This document shows, in pieces, positions 1-9,090 of a stretch of 64,000 bases of DNA (the first letter of the stretch is position 1; each line of letters starts with the position of its first letter). The DNA comes from Bradyrhizobium sp. CCBAU 53351 (GTDB lineage: Bacteria > Pseudomonadota > Alphaproteobacteria > Rhizobiales > Xanthobacteraceae): positions 6,165,501-6,229,500 of the forward strand of contig NZ_CP030059.1 in the NCBI RefSeq assembly GCF_015291745.1, in the 5' to 3' direction. The notes under the pieces were generated by a model, which was not told the origin of the DNA, made no database searches, and saw only the letters and a list, made by a program, of their open reading frames with translations. A program made the translations under genes and the position numbers.

Positions 1-1433
1 GTGAAGGTGTAGATCGGCGGGATGAAGAAGAAATTGTAGCAGAGCGACGCCGCGACCGTCGCCAGCAAAGACGGCCACAGGCCATAGCGTACAGCAACCG
101 CCACGACCGAGGTCAGCAGCACGAGATCGACGTTCTCGATGCCGAAATAGGGCTGGATCAACTTGGCGGCGCCAAGGCCGATCAGCACGATCCCGAGCGC
201 GTAGAGATAAGGTCGGGCATCGAAAGGCTCGGATCGCGCGGCGGTCTGCACCGCCGTCTTGGATGCATCCTCGGCCGGAAGTTCGTCGCCGGGAATGACG
301 TGAACGCTGATATTGCCCGCACGGCGGACCAGATCATGCACCACCGAGCCGCGCGTTAATTCGAACCAGCGCGAGCGCGTCGACTTGCCGATCACGATCT
401 GGGTGACGTTGTTGCCTTGCGCGAAATTGACGACGTCATCGGCGATGCGGCGCCCGACCGCGGGGATGGTCAGCGCCTCGCCGCCGAGCGATTCCGCCAG
501 CCGCAGCGTGTCGGCCAGCCGGTCGCGCTCCTCGTCGGACAATTGCAGCGAGCGCCGCGTCTCGATCGAGAGTGCGGTGAACGGCGCATGCAGCCGGTCG
601 GCCAGCCGCTTGGTGTAGCGGACGAGGCCCGCCGCGCGAGGATCCTCGCTGACGCAGACCAGGATCCGCTCGCCCGCGGCCCAGGGCCCGGAAATCGCAT
701 TCGCCTGCATATGAGTGAGCAGCTGCTCGTCGACCCGCTCGGCGGTGCGCCGCAGCGCGAGCTCACGCAAGGCAGTTAGATTGCCCGGCGAGAAATAGTG
801 CTCCAGCGCCCGCTCGGCTTGGCGGGGCACGTAGACCTTGCCTTCTTTCAGCCGCTGGATGAGATCGTCGGGCGTGAGGTCGATCAGCTCGATGGCATCG
901 GCGCGGTCGAACACGGAATCGGGCACCGTCTCGCGCACCCGGACATGGGTGATCTGGGCGACGACGTCGTTGAGGCTTTCGATGTGCTGGATGTTGACGG
1001 CGGTGTAGACGTCGATGCCGTGGGTCAGCAGCTCCTCGACGTCGAGATAGCGCTTGGGATGGCGACTACCTGCTGCGTTGGTGTGGGCGAGCTCGTCGAC
1101 CAGCGCAATCTGCGGCCGGCGCGCGATCACCGCATCGAGATCCATCTCCTCGACGATCTGGCCGCGGTACTCCAGCCGCTTGCGCGGGACCATTTCGAGC
1201 CCGCGCACCAGCGCCTCGGTCTCGGCGCGGCCGTGGGTCTCGACGAAGCCGACCACGACGTCGATGCCGGCCTTGCGCTTGGCGTGGGCGCTTTGCAGCA
1301 TCTCGTAGGTCTTGCCGACGCCGGGCGCGGCGCCGACGAAGATCTTCAGCTTGCCGCTCTCCTCCCGGCGCGCCGCTTCCAGCAGTGCTTCGGGGGACGG
1401 ACGTTGTTCGGGATCGCGGCGCTGTTGAACCAT
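1..1433 (-). CDS. kdpD: KdpD osmosensitive K+ channel sensor histidine kinase (N-terminal part)
   Basis: Membrane sensor kinase that, with KdpE, switches on the Kdp pump when potassium is limiting. The gene runs off the left edge, so only about 477 codons are present; the transmitter domain is missing. Visible in order: the cytosolic KdpD domain with a Walker A motif (GAAPGVGKT, about residues 34-42), a Usp-like domain starting with ILVCVSEDP near residue 256, and the first membrane segments at the edge. The start is taken as ATG 1433, 40 bases after the kdpC stop. An in-frame GTG further upstream, overlapping the kdpC end, is possible. It is the last visible gene of the kdpFABC-D run. Confidence 0.93.
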   Translation of the reverse strand, partial: MVQQRRDPEQRPSPEALLEAARREESGKLKIFVGAAPGVGKTYEMLQSAHAKRKAGIDVVVGFVETHGRAETEALVRGLEMVPRKRLEYRGQIVEEMDLDAVIARRPQIALVDELAHTNAAGSRHPKRYLDVEELLTHGIDVYTAVNIQHIESLNDVVAQITHVRVRETVPDSVFDRADAIELIDLTPDDLIQRLKEGKVYVPRQAERALEHYFSPGNLTALRELALRRTAERVDEQLLTHMQANAISGPWAAGERILVCVSEDPRAAGLVRYTKRLADRLHAPFTALSIETRRSLQLSDEERDRLADTLRLAESLGGEALTIPAVGRRIADDVVNFAQGNNVTQIVIGKSTRSRWFELTRGSVVHDLVRRAGNISVHVIPGDELPAEDASKTAVQTAARSEPFDARPYLYALGIVLIGLGAAKLIQPYFGIENVDLVLLTSVVAVAVRYGLWPSLLATVAASLCYNFFFIPPIYTF

Positions 1434-1473
1434 CAGGCCAATATAATCATCGGGGCATTCCCAGCCTAGGCCG

Positions 1474-2079
1474 CTACTTCGCCGACGCACGATCCAGCGC
1501 GAGATTCAGCGCCAGAACGTTAACCCGGGGTTCGCCGAGCAAGCCGAGCACGCGGCCCTGAACGTTGGAAGCCACAAGCTGCCTCACGGCGTCTTCCTGC
1601 ATATTCCGCGCCTTCGCCACGCGCGGCACCTGGAATTGCGCCGCTTCCGGCGAGATGTCGGGATCGAGGCCGCTGGCCGAGGTCGTCACCATGTCAACCG
1701 GGACCGGCCCGCTCGGGTTCTCGGCCTTGAGCTTGTCCACGTCCTCCTTCAGCCGGTCGGCCAGCGCCTTGCTGGTCGGGCCGAGATTGGAGCCGCCGGA
1801 ATTGGCGGCATTGTAGGGTGCCGACACCGTCTTGGTCGAATCATTCGGGTCCGGGGCCAGCGTCGCCGAGGGACGGCCGTGGAAATATTTGTCGTCCTTG
1901 AACTCCTGTCCGATCAGGGCGGAGCCGATCACCTTGCCGTCCTTCTCGATCAGACTGCCTTGCGCTTGTTTCGGAAATAGCACACCGGCAATGCCGGTCA
2001 TTGCCAGCGGATAGGCCAGTCCCGTGATGGCGGTGAGCGCCAGCAACAAGACGATGGCGGGACGGATTTCTCTCAACAT
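1474..2079 (-). CDS. kdpC: KdpC, potassium-transporting ATPase subunit C
   Basis: Single-span subunit of the KdpFABC complex, thought to stabilise the complex and help with ATP or ion coupling. 201 aa, close to the usual 190-200. One N-terminal membrane segment (about residues 7-33), then a soluble domain with the family blocks FHGRPSAT and ALNLALD near the end. It begins 12 bases after the kdpB stop, in the canonical A-B-C order. Confidence 0.97.
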   Translation of the reverse strand: MLREIRPAIVLLLALTAITGLAYPLAMTGIAGVLFPKQAQGSLIEKDGKVIGSALIGQEFKDDKYFHGRPSATLAPDPNDSTKTVSAPYNAANSGGSNLGPTSKALADRLKEDVDKLKAENPSGPVPVDMVTTSASGLDPDISPEAAQFQVPRVAKARNMQEDAVRQLVASNVQGRVLGLLGEPRVNVLALNLALDRASAK

Positions 2080-2091
2080 GACAGGCCTCCT

Positions 2092-4218
2092 TTAGGCCAA
2101 GTGCAGGGCAGTGACCACGAGGTCGATTGCCTTGATGCCGATGAACGGAATGACGATGCCGCCCAGGCCGTAGACCAGAAGGTTGCGGCGCAGAAGGGCA
2201 CCGGCGCCGACCGCGCGATAAGCAACGCCCTTGAGCGCCAGCGGGATCAGCGCGATGATGATCAGCGCGTTGAAGATGATCGCCGACAGGATGGCGCTCT
2301 GCGGGCTCGACAAGTTCATGACGTTGAGCACGTTGAGCTGAGGGTAGAACGCCAGGAACATCGCCGGAATGATCGCAAAGTACTTGGCGACATCGTTGGC
2401 AATCGAGAACGTCGTCAGCGCGCCGCGCGTCATCAGCAGTTGCTTGCCGATCTCGACCACCTCGATCAGCTTGGTCGGGTTGGAGTCGAGATCGACCATG
2501 TTGCCGGCCTCGCGCGCGGCCTGCGTGCCGGTGTTCATGGCGACGCCGACATCGGCCTGGGCGAGTGCCGGCGCGTCGTTGGTGCCGTCGCCGCACATGG
2601 CGACCAGCTTGCCCTTGGCCTGCTCGTCGCGGATCAGCTTGAGCTTGTCCTCGGGGGTGGCCTGCGCCAGGAAGTCGTCGACACCGGCTTCCGCCGCGAT
2701 CGCGGCCGCTGTCATCGGATTGTCGCCGGTGATCATGATGGTGCGGATGCCCATGCGGCGGAGCTCGGCGAAGCGCTCGCGAATGCCGCCTTTGACGATG
2801 TCCTTGAGCTGGACGATTCCGAGCAGCTTGCCGTCCTTGGCGACGGCCAGCGGCGTGCCGCCGGACTTCGACACGTCGTCGGCAATGCCCTGGATCTCGC
2901 GGCCGAGCTCGGAGAGCGCGGCAGGCTGCATCGCCCGCGCCGTATTGCCGGATGCGACCGCGGTCACAGCGCCGCCGCCGATATAGTTCAGCATGGCATC
3001 GACCGCACCCTTGCGCACCGATGAGCCGCCGGCATCGACGCCGCTCATGCGGGTCTGCGCCGTGAACGGGATGAAGGTGGCCCCGAGCTCGCCCATGTCG
3101 CGGCCGCGGATGCCGTACTTCTCCTTGGCCAGCACGACGATGGAGCGGCCTTCCGGAGTTTCGTCGGCGAGCGAGGCAAGCTGGGCGGCGTCCGCCAGCT
3201 CCTGCTCGGTCACTCCGCGCACCGGACGGAAGGCGGTCGCCTGCCGGTTGCCGAGGGTGATGGTGCCGGTCTTGTCGAGCAGCAACGTATCGACGTCGCC
3301 GGCCGCTTCCACCGCCCGGCCCGACATCGCCAGCACGTTGAAGCGCACCAGACGGTCCATGCCGGCGATGCCGATCGCGGACAACAGCGCGCCGATCGTG
3401 GTCGGGATCAGCGTCACGAACAGCGCGACCAGCACGATCACCGAGATCGAGCCGCCGGCATAGGCCGCATAGCTCGGAATGGTGACGGTGGCGAAAACGA
3501 AGATGATGGTGAGGCCGGCGAGCAGGATGTTGAGCGCGATCTCGTTTGGCGTCTTGGCCCGCTCGGCGCCCTCGACCAGCTTGATCATACGGTCGATGAA
3601 GGTCGAGCCCTGGGCCGCCGTAATGCGGACGCGGATCCAGTCGGACAGCACCTGCGTGCCGCCGGTCACAGCCGAACGGTCGCCGCCGGATTCGCGGATG
3701 ACGGGCGCCGATTCACCGGTGATGGCGGCTTCGTTGACGGAGGCGACGCCCTCGATCACCTCACCGTCCGAGGGGATCGTATCGCCCGCCTCAACCAGGA
3801 CGAGATCGCCGACCTTCAGGCTCGTGCCGGGCACCAGCCTGAAATCACGGCCCGCGCCGCTCAAAAGCTTGGCCTGGCTCTCGGTGCGGGTCTTGCGCAG
3901 CGTCTCGGCCTGCGCCTTGCCGCGGCCTTCGGCCACCGCTTCAGCGAGGTTGGCGAACAGCACGGTGAACCACAGCCAGAGAATGATCTGGAAGGTGAAG
4001 GCGAGATTTTCCCCGCCGGTGACGAGGTCGCGGACGAAGATCACAGTGGTCAGCGCGGCCACGATCTCGACCACGAACATCACAGGGTTCTTGATCATGG
4101 ATCGCGGATCGAGTTTGGTGAAGGCAGCACCAATCGCCGGCACCACGATCTTGGGATCCAGCATCGCCGAGACTGGCATGCGCTTGTTGGGTTTGTGGAC
4201 TGGTTCCATGGAGGTCAC
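2092..4218 (-). CDS. kdpB: KdpB, P-type ATPase catalytic subunit
   Basis: ATP-hydrolysing subunit of the high-affinity K+ pump. 708 aa. The P-type ATPase marks are present: TGES (167-170, actuator loop), DKTGT with the phosphorylated Asp at 315, [10 protein letters not shown], and [17 protein letters not shown]. Several membrane segments surround them. The N terminus is about 8-10 residues longer than in E. coli. ATG 4218 lies 14 bases after the kdpA stop, with a GGAG-like ribosome site. The TGES serine corresponds to the inhibitory phosphorylation site known from E. coli KdpB. Confidence 0.98.
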   Translation of the reverse strand: MTSMEPVHKPNKRMPVSAMLDPKIVVPAIGAAFTKLDPRSMIKNPVMFVVEIVAALTTVIFVRDLVTGGENLAFTFQIILWLWFTVLFANLAEAVAEGRGKAQAETLRKTRTESQAKLLSGAGRDFRLVPGTSLKVGDLVLVEAGDTIPSDGEVIEGVASVNEAAITGESAPVIRESGGDRSAVTGGTQVLSDWIRVRITAAQGSTFIDRMIKLVEGAERAKTPNEIALNILLAGLTIIFVFATVTIPSYAAYAGGSISVIVLVALFVTLIPTTIGALLSAIGIAGMDRLVRFNVLAMSGRAVEAAGDVDTLLLDKTGTITLGNRQATAFRPVRGVTEQELADAAQLASLADETPEGRSIVVLAKEKYGIRGRDMGELGATFIPFTAQTRMSGVDAGGSSVRKGAVDAMLNYIGGGAVTAVASGNTARAMQPAALSELGREIQGIADDVSKSGGTPLAVAKDGKLLGIVQLKDIVKGGIRERFAELRRMGIRTIMITGDNPMTAAAIAAEAGVDDFLAQATPEDKLKLIRDEQAKGKLVAMCGDGTNDAPALAQADVGVAMNTGTQAAREAGNMVDLDSNPTKLIEVVEIGKQLLMTRGALTTFSIANDVAKYFAIIPAMFLAFYPQLNVLNVMNLSSPQSAILSAIIFNALIIIALIPLALKGVAYRAVGAGALLRRNLLVYGLGGIVIPFIGIKAIDLVVTALHLA

Positions 4219-4231
4219 TCCGAAAGCTGGA

Positions 4232-5935
4232 TCAGAAAACGTTGCCGGCGTTCATCGCGAGATGCTCGGCGATCGGGCCGAGGGCGAGCGCCGGGAAGAA
4301 GGTCAGGCCGCCCATGATGAGGATGACGCCGACGACGAGGCCGACGAACAGTCCGCCGGTGGTCGGAAAGGTGCCCGTCGACGGCGGGATCGATTTCTTC
4401 TCCGCGAGCGAGCCGGCTATGGCCATGGCCGGCACGATCATCAGGAAGCGGCCGACGAACATCGCGCAGGCACCCGTCAAGTTGTAGAACGGGGTGTTGC
4501 CGGTGAGACCCGCGAAGGCCGAGCCGTTGTTGCCCGTCTGCGACGAATAGGCATAGAGCACTTCCGAGAAGCCATGCGGGCCGGCGTTGGCCATCGAGGC
4601 CACGCCCGTGGGCAGCACCACGGCCACGGCCGACCAGCCCAGGATCATCAGCGGCAGGATCAGGATCGCGAGCATCGCCATCTTGACCTCACGCGCCTCG
4701 ATCTTCTTGCCGACATATTCCGGAGTGCGGCCGACCATCAGGCCTGCGACGAAGATCGCAAGGATGACGAACAGCAGCATGCCGTACATGCCGGCGCCGA
4801 CGCCGCCGACGATGATTTCGCCGAGCTCGATGTTGATCAGCGGAATCATGCCGCCGAGCGCCGTAAAACTGTCATGCATGGCGTTGACGGCGCCGCAGGA
4901 GGCTGCCGTGGAGATCACGGCGAAGAGGGAGGACGCGACGATGCCGAAGCGGACCTCCTTGCCCTCCATGTTGCCGCCGGTCAGGCCCAGCGCCTGCAGC
5001 GTCGAGGTGCCGCTCGCCTCCGCCCAATAGGTGACGGCGACGCCGGCCAGGAACAGCACGCCCATGACCGCGAGGATCGCCCAGCCCTGACGCTGGTTGC
5101 CGACCATGCGGCCGAATACGTTGGTCAGGGCAGCACCGAGCACGAAGATCGAGAGCATCTGCACGAAGTTCGACAGCGCCGTCGGGTTCTCGAACGGATG
5201 CGCGGCGTTGGCGTTGAAGAATCCGCCGCCGTTGGTGCCGAGCATCTTGATCGCGACCTGCGAGGCGACCGGGCCGACCGCGATGGTCTGCTTGGCGCCT
5301 TCGAGCGTGGTCGCCTCGACGTAGTCTCCGAGCGTCTGCGGCATGCCCTGCCAGACCAGGAACAGCGCGTAGACGATACAGATCGGCAGCAGCACATAGA
5401 GCGTGCAGCGGGTGACGTCGACCCAGAAGTTGCCGACGGTACGCATCGAGGCGCGCGAGAAGCCGCGGATCAGCGCCACCGCCAACGCGATGCCGGTCGC
5501 CGCCGACAGGAAGTTCTGATGCGTCAGGCCGACCATCTGGGTCAGATAGGACAGCGTGCTTTCGCCGCCGTAGTTCTGCCAGTTGGTGTTGGTGATGAAG
5601 GAGACCGCAGTGTTAAAGGAAAGATCTTCGGCAACCGCGCCTCGTCCAGCGGGATTGAACGGCAACACAGCCTGGAGCCGCATCACGCCGTAAATGACGA
5701 GGAAGCCGCCGACATGAAACAGCAGCATGGCGACCGTGTAGGTCAGCCAGTGCTGTTCGCGCTTCTCGTCCACGCCGGAGATCCAATAGATGCCGGCCTC
5801 GATCGGCCGCAGCACCGGCGACAGGAACGTCCGCTCGCCGCCGAACACGCGCGTCATGTACCGGCCGAGCGGCTTTGTGAGTGCGACAATGACGACACAG
5901 AACAGAATGATCTGGAGCCAACCGATCATGGTCAT
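4232..5935 (-). CDS. kdpA: KdpA, potassium-binding channel-like subunit
   Basis: K+-binding and translocating subunit, related to the SKT channel superfamily. 567 aa (E. coli 557), about ten membrane segments. The selectivity-filter loops are recognisable: [30 protein letters not shown] and [14 protein letters not shown], with the expected filter glycines. It lies directly downstream of kdpF and a second tiny membrane ORF. No frame damage seen. Confidence 0.98.
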   Translation of the reverse strand: MTMIGWLQIILFCVVIVALTKPLGRYMTRVFGGERTFLSPVLRPIEAGIYWISGVDEKREQHWLTYTVAMLLFHVGGFLVIYGVMRLQAVLPFNPAGRGAVAEDLSFNTAVSFITNTNWQNYGGESTLSYLTQMVGLTHQNFLSAATGIALAVALIRGFSRASMRTVGNFWVDVTRCTLYVLLPICIVYALFLVWQGMPQTLGDYVEATTLEGAKQTIAVGPVASQVAIKMLGTNGGGFFNANAAHPFENPTALSNFVQMLSIFVLGAALTNVFGRMVGNQRQGWAILAVMGVLFLAGVAVTYWAEASGTSTLQALGLTGGNMEGKEVRFGIVASSLFAVISTAASCGAVNAMHDSFTALGGMIPLINIELGEIIVGGVGAGMYGMLLFVILAIFVAGLMVGRTPEYVGKKIEAREVKMAMLAILILPLMILGWSAVAVVLPTGVASMANAGPHGFSEVLYAYSSQTGNNGSAFAGLTGNTPFYNLTGACAMFVGRFLMIVPAMAIAGSLAEKKSIPPSTGTFPTTGGLFVGLVVGVILIMGGLTFFPALALGPIAEHLAMNAGNVF

Positions 5936-5939
5936 GGAA

Positions 5940-6044
5940 TCAACCCTTCAAGCTTGGTGTCCGCCGCAGCAGCGGCAGCAGCAGCGCCAGCAGGCCGGCG
6001 ACGAGCACGGCGTCCGCCAGCAGTAGTTCGACAATCAGCAGCAC
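5940..6044 (-). CDS. Tiny hydrophobic ORF between kdpF and kdpA (34 aa)
   Basis: A 34-residue frame starting at GTG, three bases after the kdpF stop, and ending four bases before the kdpA ATG. It reads [14 protein letters not shown] and continues as one leucine-rich membrane segment with a short basic tail ([10 protein letters not shown]). No strong Shine-Dalgarno is seen apart from GAGCGG, so translation would probably be coupled to kdpF. It fills the kdpF-kdpA gap almost exactly, which favours a real gene. It is not KdpF itself. Either a second small Kdp-associated peptide or chance coding; function unknown. Confidence 0.45.
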   Translation of the reverse strand: MLLIVELLLADAVLVAGLLALLLPLLRRTPSLKG

Positions 6045-6047
6045 GGG

Positions 6048-6137
6048 TCAGAACCGCTCGGGCCGCAGCAGCGCGTAGGTGAGATAGACCAGCAGCCCGA
6101 ACGAGACGGCACCAGCGAGCGCATAATCGAAGATCAT
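6048..6137 (-). CDS. kdpF: KdpF, small stabilising subunit of the Kdp pump
   Basis: A 29-residue single-span peptide, exactly the length of E. coli KdpF. It ends YLTYALLRPERF, matching the YLVYALINAEAF pattern of the E. coli protein as I recall it. KdpF sits at the KdpA/KdpB interface and stabilises the complex. It starts at ATG 6137, ahead of kdpA in the standard F-A-B-C order, with another tiny membrane ORF on each side. Confidence 0.88.
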   Translation of the reverse strand: MIFDYALAGAVSFGLLVYLTYALLRPERF

Positions 6138-6148
6138 GGTGCGCTCCC

Positions 6149-6232
6149 TCACAGCCGTTCGCAGGCGTAGGTGTAGCCGATCGCAAGGGCAAAGAAGCCG
6201 AAGCCAAGCGCCAGCATCAGAATGTCCATCAT
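6149..6232 (-). CDS. Tiny membrane peptide at the head of the kdp operon (27 aa)
   Basis: 27 residues (MMDILMLALGFGF, then ALAIGYTYACERL): one hydrophobic span with a short charged end, 11 bases upstream of kdpF. A good ribosome site (GAGGAG, about 6-8 bases upstream) supports translation from ATG 6232 or 6229. It resembles KdpF in size and layout but not in sequence. It is the first gene of the operon, so it may be an extra Kdp-associated peptide or a leader; function unknown. Confidence 0.65.
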   Translation of the reverse strand: MMDILMLALGFGFFALAIGYTYACERL

Positions 6233-6244
6233 GGGATTCTCCTC

Positions 6245-6267
6245 GTTGCGCCCCAAGCGGACGCAAC
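6245..6267. promoter_or_regulatory. Inverted repeat just upstream of the kdp operon ribosome site
   Basis: Arms GTTGCGCCC (6245-6253) and GGACGCAAC (6259-6267) are complementary at 8 of 9 positions around a 5-base loop. The element lies directly upstream of the GAGGAG of the first kdp gene. It could be a response-regulator box or a 5' UTR hairpin; which of the two cannot be told from sequence. Confidence 0.4.
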
Positions 6268-6789
6268 CTTTCTCGGGGGCCCGACGGCCGCGCGCAGAAG
6301 ATGGAAGATATTTGCGCGGTGGCTGCCGGGACTTTCGACCGTGCTGAAGTGCCAGCGCGGGCATAGGTTTTCGAGATGAGGGCTATGGCGACGTTATAGG
6401 AATCTCATAAAGGCCGGGCGGTGGCTCGATTGAGCCACGATCTCGCCAAATGTCCCGCTGGCTCCCCGCGAAGCCGTGGCAATCGCATAAACATTCAGCC
6501 AAGGTCGTCATGCCCAGGCTTGTCCCGGGCATCCACGTTCTTCGCGCTGCCGTGGATGGCCGGGGCAAGCCCGGCCATGACGACGTGGTAACTCTCAGTG
6601 CCCCCTAGCCCACATCTCATGCTATGGCTTCACGGGACGACAGCGGTTGATGACGCCCCTCACGTCCCACCCGCTCACTTATGAAATCCCTATATCTCGC
6701 CCCCGATCCCCATCTCGCTTTCAAATGCCCTCCCCGGCCATCTTGGCGGTGCCGGCCGACTGACCGACGCCAGTTCCAGGAGGTCAGAC
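6268..6789. other. Intergenic region between kdp operon and 155-aa gene
   Basis: About 520 bases without a convincing gene. It should carry the kdp promoter (minus side) and the promoter of the 6790 gene (plus side). It also contains one palindromic interspersed repeat, listed separately at 6504-6584. Short open frames here lack coding character. Confidence 0.6.
6504..6584. repeat. Palindromic intergenic repeat, copy 1
   Basis: A roughly 80-base imperfect palindrome beginning GTCGTCATGCCC and ending GGCCATGACGAC, with inner pairs such as ATCCACG/CGTGGAT. The same vocabulary (CGTCATG, CCCGGGC, ATCCACG) recurs at 17040-17129, and its core at 37402-37442. It resembles the REP-like elements scattered between genes in bradyrhizobia. 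Confidence 0.75.
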
Positions 6790-7257
6790 ATGATCGCCAT
6801 TCTCCGACGCCTCGACCCACCTTCGCTCAGCCAGCACCTTCGCGCGGCCGCAGGGATGACACGCCCGTTGATGCTCGAAATCATCGACAAGGCCTGCCCG
6901 CGCGTCCGCTCGCTCGGCCAAAGCGAACGCATCACACGCCTCATGCGCCTGATCGATGCCGGGGCCTGGGCTGACGGGGCGCTGGCTCTGCTGGAGCTCG
7001 AGCTGCCGATGTGGCACGTCCGCCGCCTCGCCTATGACGAGGGCGAGTGGCATTGCGCGCTGTCACGCGAGCGCGAGTTGCCGGACTGGCTGGACGCCGC
7101 GGTCGAGGCCCGCCATGCCGACCTGTCGCTGGCTCTGCTGTCGGCCTTGGTCGAGGTCCGGGCATTGGCCGCAGAGGTGACGCGGCCGAGCGTTCCTTCC
7201 GTTCGCCCCCTGCGGGATCGGCTTTACGAGCCGCTCGCCTGCGACAATTTCGGCTGA
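6790..7257 (+). CDS. Conserved-looking hypothetical protein (155 aa)
   Basis: A soluble, helix-rich 155-residue protein that I do not recognise. Charged and Leu/Ala-rich, with tryptophans in a central block (DEGEWHCALSRE, then LPDWLDAAVEARHADLSLALL). The start is ATG 6790, preceded by a near-perfect AGGAGG at 6778-6783. It heads a run of three small same-strand genes with 24- and 15-base gaps, probably one operon. No signal peptide or membrane segment. Confidence 0.8.
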   Translation: MIAILRRLDPPSLSQHLRAAAGMTRPLMLEIIDKACPRVRSLGQSERITRLMRLIDAGAWADGALALLELELPMWHVRRLAYDEGEWHCALSRERELPDWLDAAVEARHADLSLALLSALVEVRALAAEVTRPSVPSVRPLRDRLYEPLACDNFG

Positions 7258-7281
7258 AGCTATGACAGAGGGACCCTGGAC

Positions 7282-7473
7282 ATGCCGGTGCTGCTACAAC
7301 ACGCTGAACAACCGCCGCGCTGGGCTGAACGCCGGCCCGCGCAATCGAAAGTGCGCAGCGCCCAGCTCGAGCATCTCGCGCGGCCTGTGCTGACCGTGCT
7401 CTCGATGGGCAGCGTGCTCACCGCCCTGATCGCGCTGAGGGCCGCCATCTATCTTTGGCAGCTCCATGCCTGA
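7282..7473 (+). CDS. Small membrane protein (63 aa)
   Basis: 63 residues: a basic, proline-containing N-terminal half of about 35 residues, then one hydrophobic span (VLTVLSMGSVLTALIALRAAIYLW) written here only to show its position near residues 36-59. A GAGGGA ribosome site lies about 9-14 bases before ATG 7282. It sits between two other small genes on the same strand; function unknown. Confidence 0.65.
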   Translation: MPVLLQHAEQPPRWAERRPAQSKVRSAQLEHLARPVLTVLSMGSVLTALIALRAAIYLWQLHA

Positions 7474-7488
7474 CGGGGACCGACCAGC

Positions 7489-7617
7489 ATGCCGTTCCTC
7501 AAGGGAAATCTGGAGCAGATGGTCACCGTGACCATCCTGACCATGACGCTGAGCCTGATCTGGGGGGCGATCCTGACGCTCGTGATCACGCTGGTGGCGC
7601 GCGGCCTCGGCGTCTAG
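7489..7617 (+). CDS. Small membrane protein (42 aa)
   Basis: 42 residues: MPFLKGNLEQ, then one long hydrophobic span rich in Leu, Ile and Thr, ending LVARGLGV. It starts 15 bases after the previous gene with a purine-rich GGGGA ahead of the ATG. Its TAG stop shares the tetranucleotide CTAG (7614-7617) with the stop of the convergent TetR gene. Third member of a small-protein operon; function unknown. Confidence 0.6.
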   Translation: MPFLKGNLEQMVTVTILTMTLSLIWGAILTLVITLVARGLGV

Positions 7618-8195
7618 CTTCGCCGTTCCGCTTCGATCAGCCGCGCCAATTCCGCCGCGGTGGCCTCGATCGGCCGGCCGCTGCGCTCGACGCGGGCCTG
7701 GATCAGCGCGCCCTGGAGCGCCGACGTGCAGAGCACGGCAAGCGTCTCCGCCCGCGACCTGGCAAACCCGTCGGCGACGAGCTTGTCACGCAGGAGCGAT
7801 ATCCGCGCCGCATAGGCCTTGCGACCGGCCTCGGAGACGGCCCGTTCGCGCGGCGCAAGCTCGAGCAGCACGGTCGTGATCGGGCAGCCGTTGCGGAAGC
7901 CGGAGCCCTGCATCCAGCCTGCCAACAGTCGCGCGTGGGCGCGCAAGAGGTCGGTGGTCGAGCCGCATTCCTGCGCGAGCTTGGCGACCGTCGCCGCGAC
8001 GCGGCGGCCCGCCTCCTCCACCGCCGCCACCGCAATCGAGGACTTTCCGTCCGGAAAGTAATGGTAGAGCGATCCCTTGGGCGCCCCGCTGGCTTCGACG
8101 ATGTCGTTGAGGCCGGTCCGGGCAAAGCCCTGGCGGCGGAACAGCGTCAGCGCGGCATTGATGATGGGCTGGCGGTGTTTCGGCACGGCCGGCAT
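7614..8195 (-). CDS. TetR family transcriptional regulator
   Basis: 193 aa. The N-terminal TetR helix-turn-helix is clear (LFRRQGFARTGLNDIVEASG, then KGSLYHYFPDGKSS, residues about 18-52). The C-terminal ligand domain resembles the LmrA/YxaF branch (GCPITTVLLEL...). It is divergent from the crotonase-like gene at 8281 with an 85-base gap, so it probably controls that gene and itself. The ligand is unknown. Confidence 0.92.
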   Translation of the reverse strand: MPAVPKHRQPIINAALTLFRRQGFARTGLNDIVEASGAPKGSLYHYFPDGKSSIAVAAVEEAGRRVAATVAKLAQECGSTTDLLRAHARLLAGWMQGSGFRNGCPITTVLLELAPRERAVSEAGRKAYAARISLLRDKLVADGFARSRAETLAVLCTSALQGALIQARVERSGRPIEATAAELARLIEAERRS

Positions 8196-8280
8196 GGCGC
8201 TTTCCCCCTCGTACGAAATTATATTGATTGGTCTACATCAGCCTCCGACAGTCAAGACTAGTCCATGACGGGAGAGGCAA
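8196..8280. promoter_or_regulatory. Divergent promoter region with TetR-type half-site
   Basis: A short AT-richer gap between divergent TetR and crotonase genes. It holds ATTATATTGATTGGTCTACA around 8219-8238; the minus-strand element TAGACCAATCA resembles half of the boxes bound by LmrA/YxaF-type regulators. Assignment as the operator is an inference. Confidence 0.4.
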
Positions 8281-9021
8281 ATGGCAGTCGGAGTGAGCTT
8301 CGAGGTGAACGATGGCGTCGCGCGGATCGAGCTCGACGACGGCAAAGTCAATGTGATGTCGACCAGCATGCTGGCCGCGATCGGCGCCGCCTTCGACCGG
8401 GCCGAAAAGGAAGCCGAGATCGTGGTGCTGCGCTCGGCACGGCCCGGCATCTTCTCCGCCGGCTTCGATCTCAAGGTGTTCGCCTCGGGCGATGCCGCAA
8501 AGAGTCTCGAGATGGTCCGCGCCGGCGCCGAGCTGGCGCTGCGGCTGATGTCTCATCCGCACCCGGTGATCGGCGTGATGGAGGGCCATGCCTTCCCGAT
8601 GGGAACGTTCCTGCTGCTCGCCTGCGATGTCAGGCTGGGTGCGCACGGGCCGCACCGCATGGGGCTGAACGAGGTCGCGATCGGCATCGCGCCGCCGAGC
8701 TTTGCCATCGAGCTGGCGCGCAGCCGCCTGCATCCGGCCTGGCTCAGCCGCACCGTCACGCTGGGTGAAATGTACGAGCCCGAGGATGCGCTGACCGCAG
8801 GCTTGCTCGATCGTGTGGTTCCGCCGGAAGCCATCGACTCCGCCCTTGCGGAGACCGTCGCTGCGCTACGCGCCATCCACAGGCCGTCGCACGCGATCGC
8901 GAAGAAGCGCCTGCGCGAGCCCGCGATGGATGCGATGCGCGCGGCGATCGACCGCGAGTTGACCATGGCTGCCTACGCGGCGAGCAATCGCGCCCGCAGC
9001 GCCGTGGCGGTGCCCTGTTGA
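8281..9021 (+). CDS. Enoyl-CoA hydratase/isomerase (crotonase) family protein
   Basis: 246 aa crotonase-fold protein, likely soluble, acting on an acyl-CoA. Family marks: the first oxyanion block SARPGIFSAGFDLKVF (about residues 52-67) and the second PHPVIGVMEGHAFPMGTFLLLACDVR (about 90-116). The glycine-rich GHA segment is present, but the usual catalytic glutamate positions cannot be confirmed. Preceded by GGGAGAGG eight bases before the ATG. Its divergent TetR neighbour suggests regulation by an acyl or aromatic ligand. Exact substrate unknown. Confidence 0.9.
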   Translation: MAVGVSFEVNDGVARIELDDGKVNVMSTSMLAAIGAAFDRAEKEAEIVVLRSARPGIFSAGFDLKVFASGDAAKSLEMVRAGAELALRLMSHPHPVIGVMEGHAFPMGTFLLLACDVRLGAHGPHRMGLNEVAIGIAPPSFAIELARSRLHPAWLSRTVTLGEMYEPEDALTAGLLDRVVPPEAIDSALAETVAALRAIHRPSHAIAKKRLREPAMDAMRAAIDRELTMAAYAASNRARSAVAVPC

Positions 9022-9090
9022 AGCCACCTGCCTCCTCGGAAAAGACCCGGCGATCTGGCGCAACTTGGGGGAAACGTGTAGATCGGTTTC

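Noticed and set aside
3479..6082. 867-codon open frame on the plus strand opposite kdpB and kdpA
   Set aside because: Antisense to two genes with full family motifs. The high-GC codon pattern leaves the opposite strand open; no ribosome site or domain.
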